This document shows positions 27,801-35,931 of a stretch of 64,000 nucleotides of DNA, piece by piece. A program made the position numbers and the translations under genes. The stretch covers positions 372,001-436,000 of the forward strand of contig WGNV01000004.1 in NCBI GenBank assembly GCA_016124375.1. The letters run 5' to 3'. Source of the DNA: Tepidisphaera sp. Lineage in GTDB: Bacteria > Planctomycetota > Phycisphaerae > Phycisphaerales > UBA1924. A model generated the notes under the pieces. It was not told the DNA's origin and ran no database searches. It saw nothing but the letters and a program-made list of their open reading frames with translations. How positions within the stretch are numbered: the first letter of the stretch is position 1; each line of letters opens with the position of its first letter.

Positions 27801-27910
27801 GTGGTGACAACCCCACCGGCCGCAACCTCGACTTCAACAACGACGGTGTCGCCGATCAGGGTGACGTTGACGCTCTGGTCAACGTGATCGCCGGCGGCAA
27901 CTGCCCATAA
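24833..27910 (+). CDS. Secreted P-domain protein with dockerin, paralogue 3
   Basis: 1025 residues. It has the domain order of paralogue 2 with one extra pair of modules: signal peptide, P domain, A, B, A, B, A, pre-peptidase-like domain, dockerin (27728 to the stop). The A modules read LLDDGINDDGVAGNNVFG, LLDDGVNDDGIPGNNVFG and LLDDGIHDDGIAGNGVFG; the B modules read VHVSGRLIQDT and LHVSGRLVSQT. The C-terminal third is almost identical to paralogue 2. No catalytic motif is visible; the protein looks like an elongated adhesive or binding stalk. ATG 24833 is preceded by AGAGGA and gives the shared signal peptide. Confidence 0.87.
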   Translation: MKKTSMLAALAGLAMVAGAASAQVFSSSPFAQISDLTTTSDTINVSGGPSNITNVNVIVQITHTWDSDIDMVLQGPNGYIALATDNGGSGDNMFTTRFTDGATTGIGAGTAPFDGNFKPIGTTATYSGPETFSGTQYSAMSGFSGSDSNGAWTLYIYDDAGGDVGTLQYWSMEFNYASDPNDPNSPPPPPTVPSGVGSITAASIPTGGMTGFRVAVTPAINPTSTGLSVSVDASSIGLGTINLLDDGINDDGVAGNNVFGQNVTVNAAPGDYVLSFNVTDAQSRSSTGNFPNLNIQTPAPSCPEGLNAVSFSNVDSFDGPGAGGNTFLDLGWTSTSDIIQTVHVSGRLIQDTPFTYASEARIRLHYTDGSFDDIQTFTDATWTGPLDQFDYAYTLPTPRHASDIVNAELFESFNDVTGAADSTWVALCLTYDALTGPTDPTAVGSATPSVLGEGDSTHFSVTVTPGLNPDSTNLAVTLDGSSIGLGSIQLLDDGVNDDGIPGNNVFGANASVPTGTSAGDYTLGFTVTDAQSRSAFGSIPVTVLPPVPACPDYSQPQSFSNLISDGAAGNGANSFVNLNFTGTEMATELHVSGRLVSQTAFTWPNDARLRISFSDGSFEDLVVFTEIGGFTTIDANDVLIPFAAPHAANTIVGMETFEIFDDTPGPDAIWQGLCVAYKASNTNPVITAASITPANTFPDVDVQFSATVVPGANPTSTGLTANVDAGPIGGGTITLLDDGIHDDGIAGNGVFGGTYHIPAGAAGGVYTLNFNANDAEGRFANQVTADVTINAPAQWEESIQGGGDAGETPDTAQVVSGSGTIDTIGGSIDNGGADSDLFAIDICDPSSFSATTAGGTGTLTDTQLWLFKADGTGVEFNDDTVGVRSSIDNSFVFDPGTYLIGVSGYNRDAVDSDGSLIWNNTPFTTVRAPDGPGAFNPVSSWTGTSATGTYQITLTGACYVSGGPACDPDYNQDGVADQGDVDYLINAVAGGDNPTGRNLDFNNDGVADQGDVDALVNVIAGGNCP
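27320..27910 (+). repeat. Homogenised 3' block shared with paralogue 2
   Basis: Counterpart of 23928-24518. The terminal dockerin regions differ by only a few bases (for example DFNQ against DYNQ in the first loop). Confidence 0.7.
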
Positions 27911-27961
27911 GTTGAAGTTCGCGACGGCGAGAGCCGTCCACACGTGATCAAGTAACTACCG

Positions 27962-27997
27962 ACCCCCGAGGCCTTGCCGCCTCGGGGGTTTTTGCTT
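27962..27997 (+). terminator. Rho-independent terminator
   Basis: 11-bp stem (ACCCCCGAGGC and GCCTCGGGGGT) with loop CTTGCC, followed by TTTTTGCTTT. Confidence 0.9.
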
Positions 27998-28334
27998 TCG
28001 GGTTGGTCGTTCGTCGATCTGCACGGGGCCCGCTTCAAGGATCAGAGCCGCCAAGGGATCGCTGCGGCTGCCGAACGAGGGCGTTTGGCGCGATCGGCCT
28101 GCCGCGCGGGGTGGAGCGGGGAGGGTGTGATGCCCCCGGCGCGGTATTGCCGGGAAGCGCGGCCGCCGGGAAGCCGGATGCGATCCGCCAGAAAGTTAGT
28201 AGTCAGGCAGTGTACCTTTTCTCATATGTTTGAATGAGATTGTATTACCGTGGCATCCAAGCAGATTCCCTGGCCCTGTCATATTTACGATTAGATGGAT
28301 TGCGGTCGGTTCGTGTCGGGTATACGCGATGCGC
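27998..28334. other. Intergenic region, no gene recognised
   Basis: The first part is GC-rich with a CCCGGC...GCCGGG inverted repeat near 28136-28158. From about 28195 it becomes distinctly AT-rich up to the promoter of paralogue 4. No reading frame here has coding character. Confidence 0.4.
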
Positions 28335-28362
28335 TTGACTTGCGCGAAAATATTGTTGTAAT
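28335..28362 (+). promoter_or_regulatory. Promoter of P-domain paralogue 4
   Basis: TTGACT (28335-28340), 16 bases, TGTAAT (28357-28362). It has the same geometry as the promoters of paralogues 2 and 3, although the flanking sequence is not conserved. Confidence 0.6.
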
Positions 28363-28463
28363 GGTTGTCGAGAGATGGGGGGTTCCCATTGCGCGAGTTG
28401 TTCCCGCCTGCCGTCGGTGCGTGCCGCGGCGGCGTGAGCATCCATTGAGAAAGTGAGAGCTGT

Positions 28464-31400
28464 ATGAAGAAGACGTCGATTCTGGCGGCGGCTGCGGGTC
28501 TGGCTGTTGCCACAGGCTTGGCTTCAGCCCAGGTGTATTCCGCTTCTCCGAACCTGCAGATCATCAATACGACGGCGCCCAGCGGCACGGTGAGCAGCAC
28601 GATCGGGGTGTCGGGCGGCCCCAGCAGCATCACGGACATTAACGTGATCTTTCAGGCTACCCACACGTGGGATGCCGACATCGACGTGATCCTGCAGGGC
28701 CCTACGGGCTACATCTGCCTGACGACCGACAACGGCAGCAGCGGCGACAACTACCTGACCACCCGCTTTGACGACGCCTCCACGACCTCGATCACCTCGG
28801 GTACCGCCCCCTTCAACAACAACTACCGCCCCGAAGGGCTGATCAACGGCTGGACCGGCAGCCCCACGACCTTCACCGGCACCAACTACTCGAACCTCGC
28901 CGGCTTCAACGGCACCAACGCCAACGGCAACTGGACGATGTACGTCGCCGACGACACCAGCGGCGACAGCGGCACCTGGACCTACTGGTCGCTGGAGTTC
29001 AACGGCGCCGTCGACCCCGCCGGCCCACCCCCCTTGACCGCCCCCACCAACCCCTCGGGCGTCGGCTCGTACTCCGTCGCCAGCCTGCCCAACGGCGGCA
29101 CGACCAACTTCCGGGTCACCGTCACCCCGGGCTCCAACCCCACCAGCACCGGCGTCGGCGTCACCGTCGATGGTTCACAGCTGGGCCTGGGCACGATCAC
29201 CCTGCTCGATGACGGCACCAACGACGACGGCGTCGCGGGCAACAACATCTTCGGCAAGAACAACGTCGTGATCAACGGCGCGGTCGGCAGCTACACGCTG
29301 CCCTTCAGCATCACCGATGCGCAGAGCCGCACCGGCACGGGCAGCATGCCCGCGCTGACCATTCAGCCCCCGCCCCCGACCTGCCCCGAGGGCAACCAGC
29401 CGGCGTCGTTCAGCAACCTGAACTCCAACGACGGGCTGAACGCAGCGATCAACGTCCACCCGAGCCTGGGCTGGAGCGGGACCGACTTCATCCAGGACAT
29501 CCACCTGAGCGGCCGCCTCACCAAGGTCGCCTCCGGCACCTTCGCCAGCGAGGCCCGCATCCAGATCACCTTCTCCGATGCGAGCACGATCACGCTGCAG
29601 CCCTTCACGACGACGTCGTACACGGGCTTCATCGATGTGGCTGACTACGTCTTCACGCTGCCCACGCCGAAGCTGGTGAGCAGCATCACCGACGTCCAGC
29701 TCTTCGAGTCCTTCGATGATGTCACGGGCTCGGCCGACTCGACCTGGACCACCCTCTGCCTCACCTGGAACCCGCTGCTGGTGCCCACGAACCCGACCGT
29801 GACCGGCTCGGCCACGCCGAGTTCCGCTGAAGCCGGCTCGACGGTGCACCTGGCGGCGATCGCCAGCCCCGGCGCGAACCCGACCAGCACCGGCATGGGT
29901 GTGACGGTTGACGGCAGCCTGATCGGCGCCGGCACCGTCACCCTGCTCGACGACGGCATCAACGACGACGGCATCGCGGGCAACAACGTCTTCGGCGCCA
30001 ACGCCACGATCGACTCTGGCACGGCCGCGGGCAGCGTCTCTCTGCCCGTCACCGTGACCGACGCGCAGAGCCGCAGCGGCAGCAACACGATTTCGCTGAA
30101 CATCGTGCCGCCCGCTCCGGGCTGCCCGGCGGGTCAGCAGCCCACCAGCTTCACGAACGTGCAGTCGTTTGGCCTGGCGGGCAACGCCGGCAATACCAGC
30201 ATCTCCCTGGGCTGGACCAACCCCGACCTGCTGCTCGAGATCCACGTGAGCGGGCGCTTGACCAGCGAGACGTCCGGAACCTGGCCCAACGATTCGCGTC
30301 TGCGGGTCAAGTTCAGCGACGGCTCTTCGCAGGACATCGTGCCCTTCGCCCAGACCAGCGGGTTCACCTACGTCGATCTCACTGACTTCACCTACACCGT
30401 CACCGGCAGCCACCTGGCGAGCGACGTCACCAGCGTTGAACTCTTCGAGAGCTTCGACGACGCCAGCGGCGCCAACGACGCCGTGTGGAACAACCTGTGC
30501 CTGAGCTATGTGGCCCAGACGACGCCGACCAACCCGACCATCACGTCGGCGTCCATCACGCCCGACACGGTGCTCGAGGGCGGCGCCAATGTCCACGTGC
30601 TCGCGACGGTCAGCCCCGGTCAGAACCCCCTGAGCACCAACCTTTCGGTGGTGGCCGCGGGTGGCATCCAGATGCTGGACGACGGCATCAACGACGACGG
30701 CATTGCCGGCAACAACGTCTTCGGGGCCTTTGCCAACACCGGCAACCAGCCCGCCGGCGTCACGACCTACGGCATCACGGTGACCGACGACCAGGGCCGC
30801 TCCGGCACCGGCTCGGTCACGCTCAACATCATCCCCCGCGGGCAGTGGGAAGAGTCGATCGATGGCGCCGGCGACGCGGGTGAACTGCCCGCTTCGGCCC
30901 AGGCCATCACCGGCGCTGACGGCCCGCTCGCCAGCATCGGTGGCAGCATCGACAGCGGCGACACCGACATGTACGCGATCACGATCTGCGATCCGACCAT
31001 GTTCAGCGCCAGCCTCGGCGTCGGCGGTCGCACCAACTTCGACACCCAGCTCTGGCTCTTCGATGCCAACGGCGTGGGCGTTGAGTTCAACGACGACAGC
31101 GTCGGCGCTGCCTCGGTGCTCGACAACAGCTTCGTGACCGCCCCCGGCCAGTACTACATCGCGGTCAGCGGCTACAACCGCGACGCGCTCGACTCCAGCG
31201 GCGCTCTGCTCTGGAACAACACGCCCTTCACCGGCGTGCGGGCCGCGGACGGCCCCGGCGCCGCCAACGCCGTCTCTTCGTGGACCGGCTCGGGCGCGAA
31301 CGGCACCTACCTGCTGACCCTTTCGGGCGTCTGCATCCAAAACGGCCCGGCCTGCGACCCCGACGTCAACCAGGACGGCGTGGCCGACCAGGGCGACGTT

Positions 31401-31535
31401 GACTACCTGATCAACGTCATCGCGGGCGGCGAGAACCCCACCGGCATCGACTCCGACTTCAACGGCGACGGCGTCTCCGACCAGGGCGACATCGATGCCA
31501 TCATCAACGTGGTTGCTGGCGGGCCCTGCCCGTAA
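28464..31535 (+). CDS. Secreted P-domain protein with dockerin, paralogue 4
   Basis: 1023 residues. The signal peptide (MKKTSILAAAAGLAV, cleavage near ASAQ) leads into a P domain (about 25-185; LQGPTGYICLTT, TTRFDDAST), then A, B, A, B, A modules, a pre-peptidase-like domain (DTQLWLFDANGVGVEFNDD) and a dockerin (31353 to the stop). The last A module is reduced (MLDDGINDDGIAGNNVFG follows a shortened strand region). The second dockerin loop reads DFNGDGVSDQGD. It is more diverged from paralogues 2 and 3 than they are from each other, so it is an older copy. The ATG at 28464 is the obvious start. Confidence 0.87.
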   Translation: MKKTSILAAAAGLAVATGLASAQVYSASPNLQIINTTAPSGTVSSTIGVSGGPSSITDINVIFQATHTWDADIDVILQGPTGYICLTTDNGSSGDNYLTTRFDDASTTSITSGTAPFNNNYRPEGLINGWTGSPTTFTGTNYSNLAGFNGTNANGNWTMYVADDTSGDSGTWTYWSLEFNGAVDPAGPPPLTAPTNPSGVGSYSVASLPNGGTTNFRVTVTPGSNPTSTGVGVTVDGSQLGLGTITLLDDGTNDDGVAGNNIFGKNNVVINGAVGSYTLPFSITDAQSRTGTGSMPALTIQPPPPTCPEGNQPASFSNLNSNDGLNAAINVHPSLGWSGTDFIQDIHLSGRLTKVASGTFASEARIQITFSDASTITLQPFTTTSYTGFIDVADYVFTLPTPKLVSSITDVQLFESFDDVTGSADSTWTTLCLTWNPLLVPTNPTVTGSATPSSAEAGSTVHLAAIASPGANPTSTGMGVTVDGSLIGAGTVTLLDDGINDDGIAGNNVFGANATIDSGTAAGSVSLPVTVTDAQSRSGSNTISLNIVPPAPGCPAGQQPTSFTNVQSFGLAGNAGNTSISLGWTNPDLLLEIHVSGRLTSETSGTWPNDSRLRVKFSDGSSQDIVPFAQTSGFTYVDLTDFTYTVTGSHLASDVTSVELFESFDDASGANDAVWNNLCLSYVAQTTPTNPTITSASITPDTVLEGGANVHVLATVSPGQNPLSTNLSVVAAGGIQMLDDGINDDGIAGNNVFGAFANTGNQPAGVTTYGITVTDDQGRSGTGSVTLNIIPRGQWEESIDGAGDAGELPASAQAITGADGPLASIGGSIDSGDTDMYAITICDPTMFSASLGVGGRTNFDTQLWLFDANGVGVEFNDDSVGAASVLDNSFVTAPGQYYIAVSGYNRDALDSSGALLWNNTPFTGVRAADGPGAANAVSSWTGSGANGTYLLTLSGVCIQNGPACDPDVNQDGVADQGDVDYLINVIAGGENPTGIDSDFNGDGVSDQGDIDAIINVVAGGPCP

Positions 31536-31587
31536 GGGAAGGCACCAGGCACCAGGCATGAGGCACTAGGGCCGGAAGGAAACCTCC

Positions 31588-31620
31588 AAGCCCCGCGCTC
31601 ACGAGCGCGGGGCTTTTCAT
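31588..31620 (+). terminator. Rho-independent terminator
   Basis: 12-bp stem (AAGCCCCGCGCT and AGCGCGGGGCTT), loop CACG, then TTCATTT. A repetitive string with GGCACCAGGCACCAGGC lies just before it at about 31540-31570. Confidence 0.9.
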
Positions 31621-31682
31621 TTGCACGTTGCTTAAGTGGTGCGCGGGCATGTCGCGCGGGCGGACATCGCCGGGCCATCGCG

Positions 31683-32558
31683 TCAGCCACGGCGCTGCGA
31701 CATGTGTCGGCGGAAGGGGGCGCCATCGACCTTGACCTTCAGCGCCGGCGCGGGGGTGAGCAGCCCGGCCCACACACCCCGGGCGACCTGCGCGAGACGG
31801 CGGGGGCGGAGCCCGGCGTGCGCGACGGCCCTGGCCGCACCCCCGATGATGCCCAGCGGCTTGTGCAGCCCGCGTGCGTGTCGGCGGCAGAGCCAGAGCC
31901 AGTTGCGGGTCGCGAGGTTGAGCCATCGCTCGCTCTTGGCGGCGGTGAACTGGCTGTCGTGCCACGCCCGCCACGCCGGATCACAGCGCACGTTCAGGCC
32001 CAGGGCGCCAAGCGTCAGCGCGAGATCGGTGTCGTTGCGATAGAGGAAGTAGGCCGGTTCGTAGCCGCCCGCGGCACGCCAGGCGCTCGTTCGCACGAGG
32101 TTGGCGCAGCCCATGAAGCCAAAGGAGTCGACGCGTTGGCGCACGAACGACCACTCGGGCCGCTTGGAGTCGGGGTGCACGGGCACCAGCGAGATCGCGG
32201 CGAGGCTCGGGTCGGCGGCGAGCGCGGCCAGGGCCTCGGAGAGAGCGTGCTGGTCGGGCCAGGCGTCGTCGTCGAGGATCAGCAGCACATCGCCGGAGGC
32301 AGCCGCGGCTCCGCGATTGAAGGCGTCGACGCCCAGGTTGCTCTGGAGTTCGATCACTCGCACCAGCGGAAAGCGCTCGCGCAGGCGGTCGGGGGAGTTG
32401 TCGCCTGAGCCATTGTCGACGACGATCACCTCGCTGGTGGCATCGCAGCCGCGGACGTCGCCGGGGAGACCCAGGGCGGCGAGGTGGCCGAGCGTGCGCT
32501 CGAGCGCCTCGATGCGCCGGTAGGTCGCGATGACCACCGAGAGGTGCACGGGGGTCAA
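31683..32558 (-). CDS. Family 2 glycosyltransferase
   Basis: A 291-residue GT-A fold transferase. The N-terminal SVVIATYRR, the metal-site region LLILDDDAWPD (the DxD equivalent) and the acceptor-side block YFLYRNDTDLALTL are typical of GT2 enzymes related to rhamnosyl- and galactosyltransferases. There are no clear membrane helices, so it is probably cytoplasmic or peripheral. The start is TTG 32558, overlapping the stop of the upstream glycosyltransferase gene by four bases (TTGA); GTG 32549 is an alternative. The coupling suggests both act on the same glycan. Confidence 0.82.
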   Translation of the reverse strand: MTPVHLSVVIATYRRIEALERTLGHLAALGLPGDVRGCDATSEVIVVDNGSGDNSPDRLRERFPLVRVIELQSNLGVDAFNRGAAAASGDVLLILDDDAWPDQHALSEALAALAADPSLAAISLVPVHPDSKRPEWSFVRQRVDSFGFMGCANLVRTSAWRAAGGYEPAYFLYRNDTDLALTLGALGLNVRCDPAWRAWHDSQFTAAKSERWLNLATRNWLWLCRRHARGLHKPLGIIGGAARAVAHAGLRPRRLAQVARGVWAGLLTPAPALKVKVDGAPFRRHMSQRRG

Positions 32559-34141
32559 ACCGATGAGGCCGCGACCGGTGCGCGGGCGGCGGCGGGGCGA
32601 TACGCCGGCGCCTGGGGCAGGGGCATGATGTGCGGCCCGCGACGGCCGATCTGGGCGCAGAGCTTGAGCCCGCGCCAGAAGACGCTGATGGCGTCGCGCG
32701 TCGCCTTCCAGGGCTTCACCTCGCGAACGATCAGGCCTTCACTGGTGACCTGGATGAGGGTGCGACCGCGGAACCAGTTGGTGGGCCAGCCCGTGGGAAC
32801 GATCGCCACATCCGCCCCGGGGCCGAACAGCAGTCTTCCGATCGCCTCGCGCATGTCGCGGAATGGCGTCGTCTCCTGCGAACGCCGGCGCCACAGCCGC
32901 CGCTCGGCCGGCCATTGAACGTCGAGCTTGTGCAGTTCACGCCGGAAGGACGCCAGACCCGGGATGCGGCTCTTGAGCAGCGGGTGAACATACAGCGTCC
33001 CGGCGCGTCCGGCGGCCTTGGCCTTGGCCTGTTCATCGGCCACGATCTGCTTGAGCTGGGTGAATGGCTTGAATCCGACCGGGGCGACGACGTCCTTGGG
33101 CTCGATGCGGGGGAAGTGCTTGTCGCGGGCGTCCTGCAGGCCCCGGAGGTGAAGCTCGGAGAGTTCGGGCAGGCCCATCATGGCCTGGCCGATGGCGCGA
33201 GGAACCTCGCGCCAGGCCCGCTTGGCACGCTTCCAGTTGCCCATCTTCATCACATCCATGTGCGAGAAGCAGTTGCGGGCGATGTAGTAGCGGGCCCAGG
33301 TGACGTAGCGCCGGTTGCCGGGCGGGTGAAAGGCACGGCTGCGAGGTGCACCCACGCACTTGAGCCCGGTGCGGGCGACCATCTGGATGCACCAGTCGAC
33401 GTCGTCGTAGTAGATGAAGTTGTCGGGGAAGAGGCCGGTCGCTTCGATCGCCTCACGGCGCACCAGCCCGCTGCATGCGGCGATGTAGTGGGCCTTGACG
33501 AGAAACCGACGATCAAGATCGCCGCCCCCCGCGGGCCACACGCCGCCGTGTTCGGGGTTGATGCTGCCGCCGACTTCCCAGGTGTGCCCGGTCATAAGGT
33601 CGCCCATCGCCGAGCCGACGGCGCCGATCTTGGGCGAGCGGGCGAGGACCTTCACGAGTTCGATCAGGCAGCGGCGGCCGGCGCGGGCGTCGCTGTCGAG
33701 CCACCAGATGAAATCCGGACGGCCGTGGGATGCCGTGAGGCCAGCGCCGGAGAGCACATGGGCCATGCCGGCGTTGAACCCGCCCGAGCCGCCCGAGTTC
33801 TTGTCCAGGCGCACGAACTCGACCTCCAGCCCGGGGGGGACGGCGATCGTGCTCAGGGGCTGGGTCGAGGCGTTGTCGACCACGACGCACCAGAGCTCGA
33901 TGCCGGTGAGAACCTGGGCGGCGACATCGCGGAGGAGGACCTCGAGATCGCTCCGTCGGTTGAAGCACGGAATGACGGCCGCGACCTTCCAAACGCGGGC
34001 CGGCCCGGAAGCGTCCGAGTGGCCATTGGAGGCCGGTTGGTGGCCATTGGCGTGACCATTGGAAGTCGGGGTCAGCGTTTCCAGCCCTAAAATCGCAGGC
34101 TTGGTGCTGAAAGTCTGGACGGGCGGATCAGATGACTGCAT
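32555..34141 (-). CDS. Family 2 glycosyltransferase, large
   Basis: A 528-residue protein. After a disordered Asn/Gly/His-rich N-terminus of about 50 residues comes a GT2 domain (about 52-290) with VAAVIPCFNRRSDL, a WWLDSDA metal-binding block and an acceptor-site block FIYYDDVDWCIQM. The C-terminal 200 residues are a separate unassigned domain, and the family resemblance is closest to galactofuranosyl/rhamnosyl-type GT2 enzymes. It is the first gene of a two-gene unit with the GT at 31683-32558. The donor sugar cannot be inferred. The ATG at 34141 is used. Confidence 0.82.
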   Translation of the reverse strand: MQSSDPPVQTFSTKPAILGLETLTPTSNGHANGHQPASNGHSDASGPARVWKVAAVIPCFNRRSDLEVLLRDVAAQVLTGIELWCVVVDNASTQPLSTIAVPPGLEVEFVRLDKNSGGSGGFNAGMAHVLSGAGLTASHGRPDFIWWLDSDARAGRRCLIELVKVLARSPKIGAVGSAMGDLMTGHTWEVGGSINPEHGGVWPAGGGDLDRRFLVKAHYIAACSGLVRREAIEATGLFPDNFIYYDDVDWCIQMVARTGLKCVGAPRSRAFHPPGNRRYVTWARYYIARNCFSHMDVMKMGNWKRAKRAWREVPRAIGQAMMGLPELSELHLRGLQDARDKHFPRIEPKDVVAPVGFKPFTQLKQIVADEQAKAKAAGRAGTLYVHPLLKSRIPGLASFRRELHKLDVQWPAERRLWRRRSQETTPFRDMREAIGRLLFGPGADVAIVPTGWPTNWFRGRTLIQVTSEGLIVREVKPWKATRDAISVFWRGLKLCAQIGRRGPHIMPLPQAPAYRPAAARAPVAASSV

Positions 34142-34268
34142 TGGGTCGCCATTATAGCCTTGGAATCAATCTACTTAGCTGACGCCAGGAACTTGTCGAC
34201 AGAGGCCCGATTCCCGGACGTACTCCCGAGACGAGCCCGGGACGCCGCGGCGACGCTCGGGGCGGGGT

Positions 34269-35243
34269 TTACTTCGATTGTCCCAGGCGGTCCATGGCGA
34301 GCATCGCGGCCCCGTAGACGCCCGCGGTGTCTTCCAGCACGCTCTCGACGACGTCGACCTTCTTGCAGGCGTCCGGGAACGCGGTTTCTCGGACCTTCTT
34401 TTCGACCTGTTCGACAAACACCGGGCCGAGCGCTTCGGTGAGGCCGCCCCCCAGAACCACGCGCGGGAGGCTCAGCATGGTGACGACGCTGGCGATGGAC
34501 TGCCCCAGCAGTTCGGCGGCGGAATCGATGACGTCGATCACCAGCTTGTCCTCGCGCTCACCCTCGCGGTAGTAGCGGGCCAGGGTGCGCGACTTGATCT
34601 TGTCGTAGTCCTCGCCCACCTCGGCGGTGATCTTCGACTTGTGGTTGGACTTGATGAGCTTGACCAGGCGATCAACGACGGCCGAGCGCGAGCAGTTCTG
34701 CTCGAGCTCGCGGATGCCGTCGGGCATGTTGGGCAGCAGGATGGTGTGGCCGATCTCGCCCGCGCTGCCGAAGTGCCCGTAGTAGAGGTCGCCGTTGAGG
34801 ATGAGCCCGCCCCCGATGCCGGTGCCGAGCCAGACGCCGAGGAGGTTTTTGGCGTTTTTGCCGGCGCCGAGCTTGTTTTCGCCGTACACCGCGACGCGGA
34901 CGTCGTTGTCGACGAGCACCCTTTGTTTGAGACGTTTGCCCAGGAGGTCGGCGAGGGGGACGTTGTCCCAACGCAGGTTGACGGCCTGGAGCACGACGCC
35001 CTTGACCAGGTCGATGGCGCCGGGAGCGCCGATGCCCACGCCCCCGAGGGCCGAAACTGGGATCCCGGCACCCTCGCAGGCTTCTTCGATGCCCGCGACG
35101 ATGCGGCCCAGCACGCCCTCAACCTTCTCTTCGGCCTTGGTCTTGCGCTTGGCCTCGCCGATGAGCTTGAGGTCCGGGGAAACGACGCCAATCTGGATGT
35201 TCGTGCCGCCGAGGTCGATGCCGGCGAATGGTTTGGGGGGCAT
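34269..35243 (-). CDS. ROK-family sugar kinase (glucokinase-like)
   Basis: A 324-residue protein of the ROK family, which mainly comprises glucokinases and related sugar kinases. The ATP-binding DLGGTNIQIGVV motif is at the N-terminus, GIGAPGAID and DNDVRVAVYGE follow, and LGTGIGGGLILNG and AGEIGHTIL are present. The zinc-binding CxCGxxGCxE signature that normally follows GEIGH is missing; the region reads MPDGIRELEQNCSRSAV. The kinase core looks intact, so it may be a zinc-independent member or have altered specificity. It lies 127 bases downstream of the glycosyltransferase pair's promoter region and is transcribed in the same direction. Confidence 0.85.
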   Translation of the reverse strand: MPPKPFAGIDLGGTNIQIGVVSPDLKLIGEAKRKTKAEEKVEGVLGRIVAGIEEACEGAGIPVSALGGVGIGAPGAIDLVKGVVLQAVNLRWDNVPLADLLGKRLKQRVLVDNDVRVAVYGENKLGAGKNAKNLLGVWLGTGIGGGLILNGDLYYGHFGSAGEIGHTILLPNMPDGIRELEQNCSRSAVVDRLVKLIKSNHKSKITAEVGEDYDKIKSRTLARYYREGEREDKLVIDVIDSAAELLGQSIASVVTMLSLPRVVLGGGLTEALGPVFVEQVEKKVRETAFPDACKKVDVVESVLEDTAGVYGAAMLAMDRLGQSK

Positions 35244-35413
35244 GCGGGTTCCTTTGGATGTGAGGCGCAGTGTACGTATCGGCGGGAAGGAAACGGCGGG
35301 TGAGAAGGTGGAAGCGTGGGGCGGGAAATCCCACCAAAGCCGCGGGAGCGGTAGATTGGTCTCACGCCGGGCCGGCGGTGCGCACGGCCTTTTCGAGCAT
35401 GACGGGGTGGAGC

Positions 35414-35806
35414 ATGGAACAGAACTACGGGCAAAATCAGAATCCCGGCGACCCGATGGCCGCGACGGGCGTGCAGGAGTGGGAACGCCACTACTCGCTG
35501 GCGATGCACCTGACGCTGCTGGCGTGGCATCTGGCGGTGCCGGTGATCCCGGTGCTGGTGATGTGGCTCATCAAGCGGGACGAATCCGCGTTCGTGCGCG
35601 ATCACGGGCGCGAGGCGCTGAACTTTCAGATTTCGCTGCTCATCTACGGCATCATCGGCGTGGTGCTCATCCCTCTGCTGGGGCTGGGTATTCTGGTCAT
35701 CATCGCGGCGTACGTGCTCGGGATCGTGGGGATGATCCTGGGTGCGGTGGCCGCCAGCAAGGGACGCTACTACCGCTACCCGGCGTGCCTGCGAATGATC
35801 GGGTAA
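35414..35806 (+). CDS. DUF4870-like small membrane protein
   Basis: A 130-residue protein with a polar N-terminus and three hydrophobic segments (about residues 28-50, 75-95 and 98-118). The order HLTLLAWHLAVPVIPVLVMW, then FVRDHGREALNFQIS, then the paired helices, matches the DUF4870 family, whose function is unknown. ATG 35414 follows GGTGGAG; an in-frame ATG at 35399 would add five residues. Confidence 0.75.
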   Translation: MEQNYGQNQNPGDPMAATGVQEWERHYSLAMHLTLLAWHLAVPVIPVLVMWLIKRDESAFVRDHGREALNFQISLLIYGIIGVVLIPLLGLGILVIIAAYVLGIVGMILGAVAASKGRYYRYPACLRMIG

Positions 35807-35931
35807 GGTCGTCACGTGACGCGCACGCGAAAGTGTCTTCGCGCCTCCGCCACCCGGAGGTTCGCTGCGCTCACCTCCGGCGTCCCTTATAATGGCGAAC
35901 GCTCGCACCTCACCCTGCTCCAGGAGCCCCC

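Noticed and set aside
25268..27943. Long minus-strand open frame opposite P-domain paralogue 3, and similar ones opposite paralogues 2 and 4
   Set aside because: Same explanation; the plus-strand frames have signal peptides, domains and promoters, and the minus frames have none.
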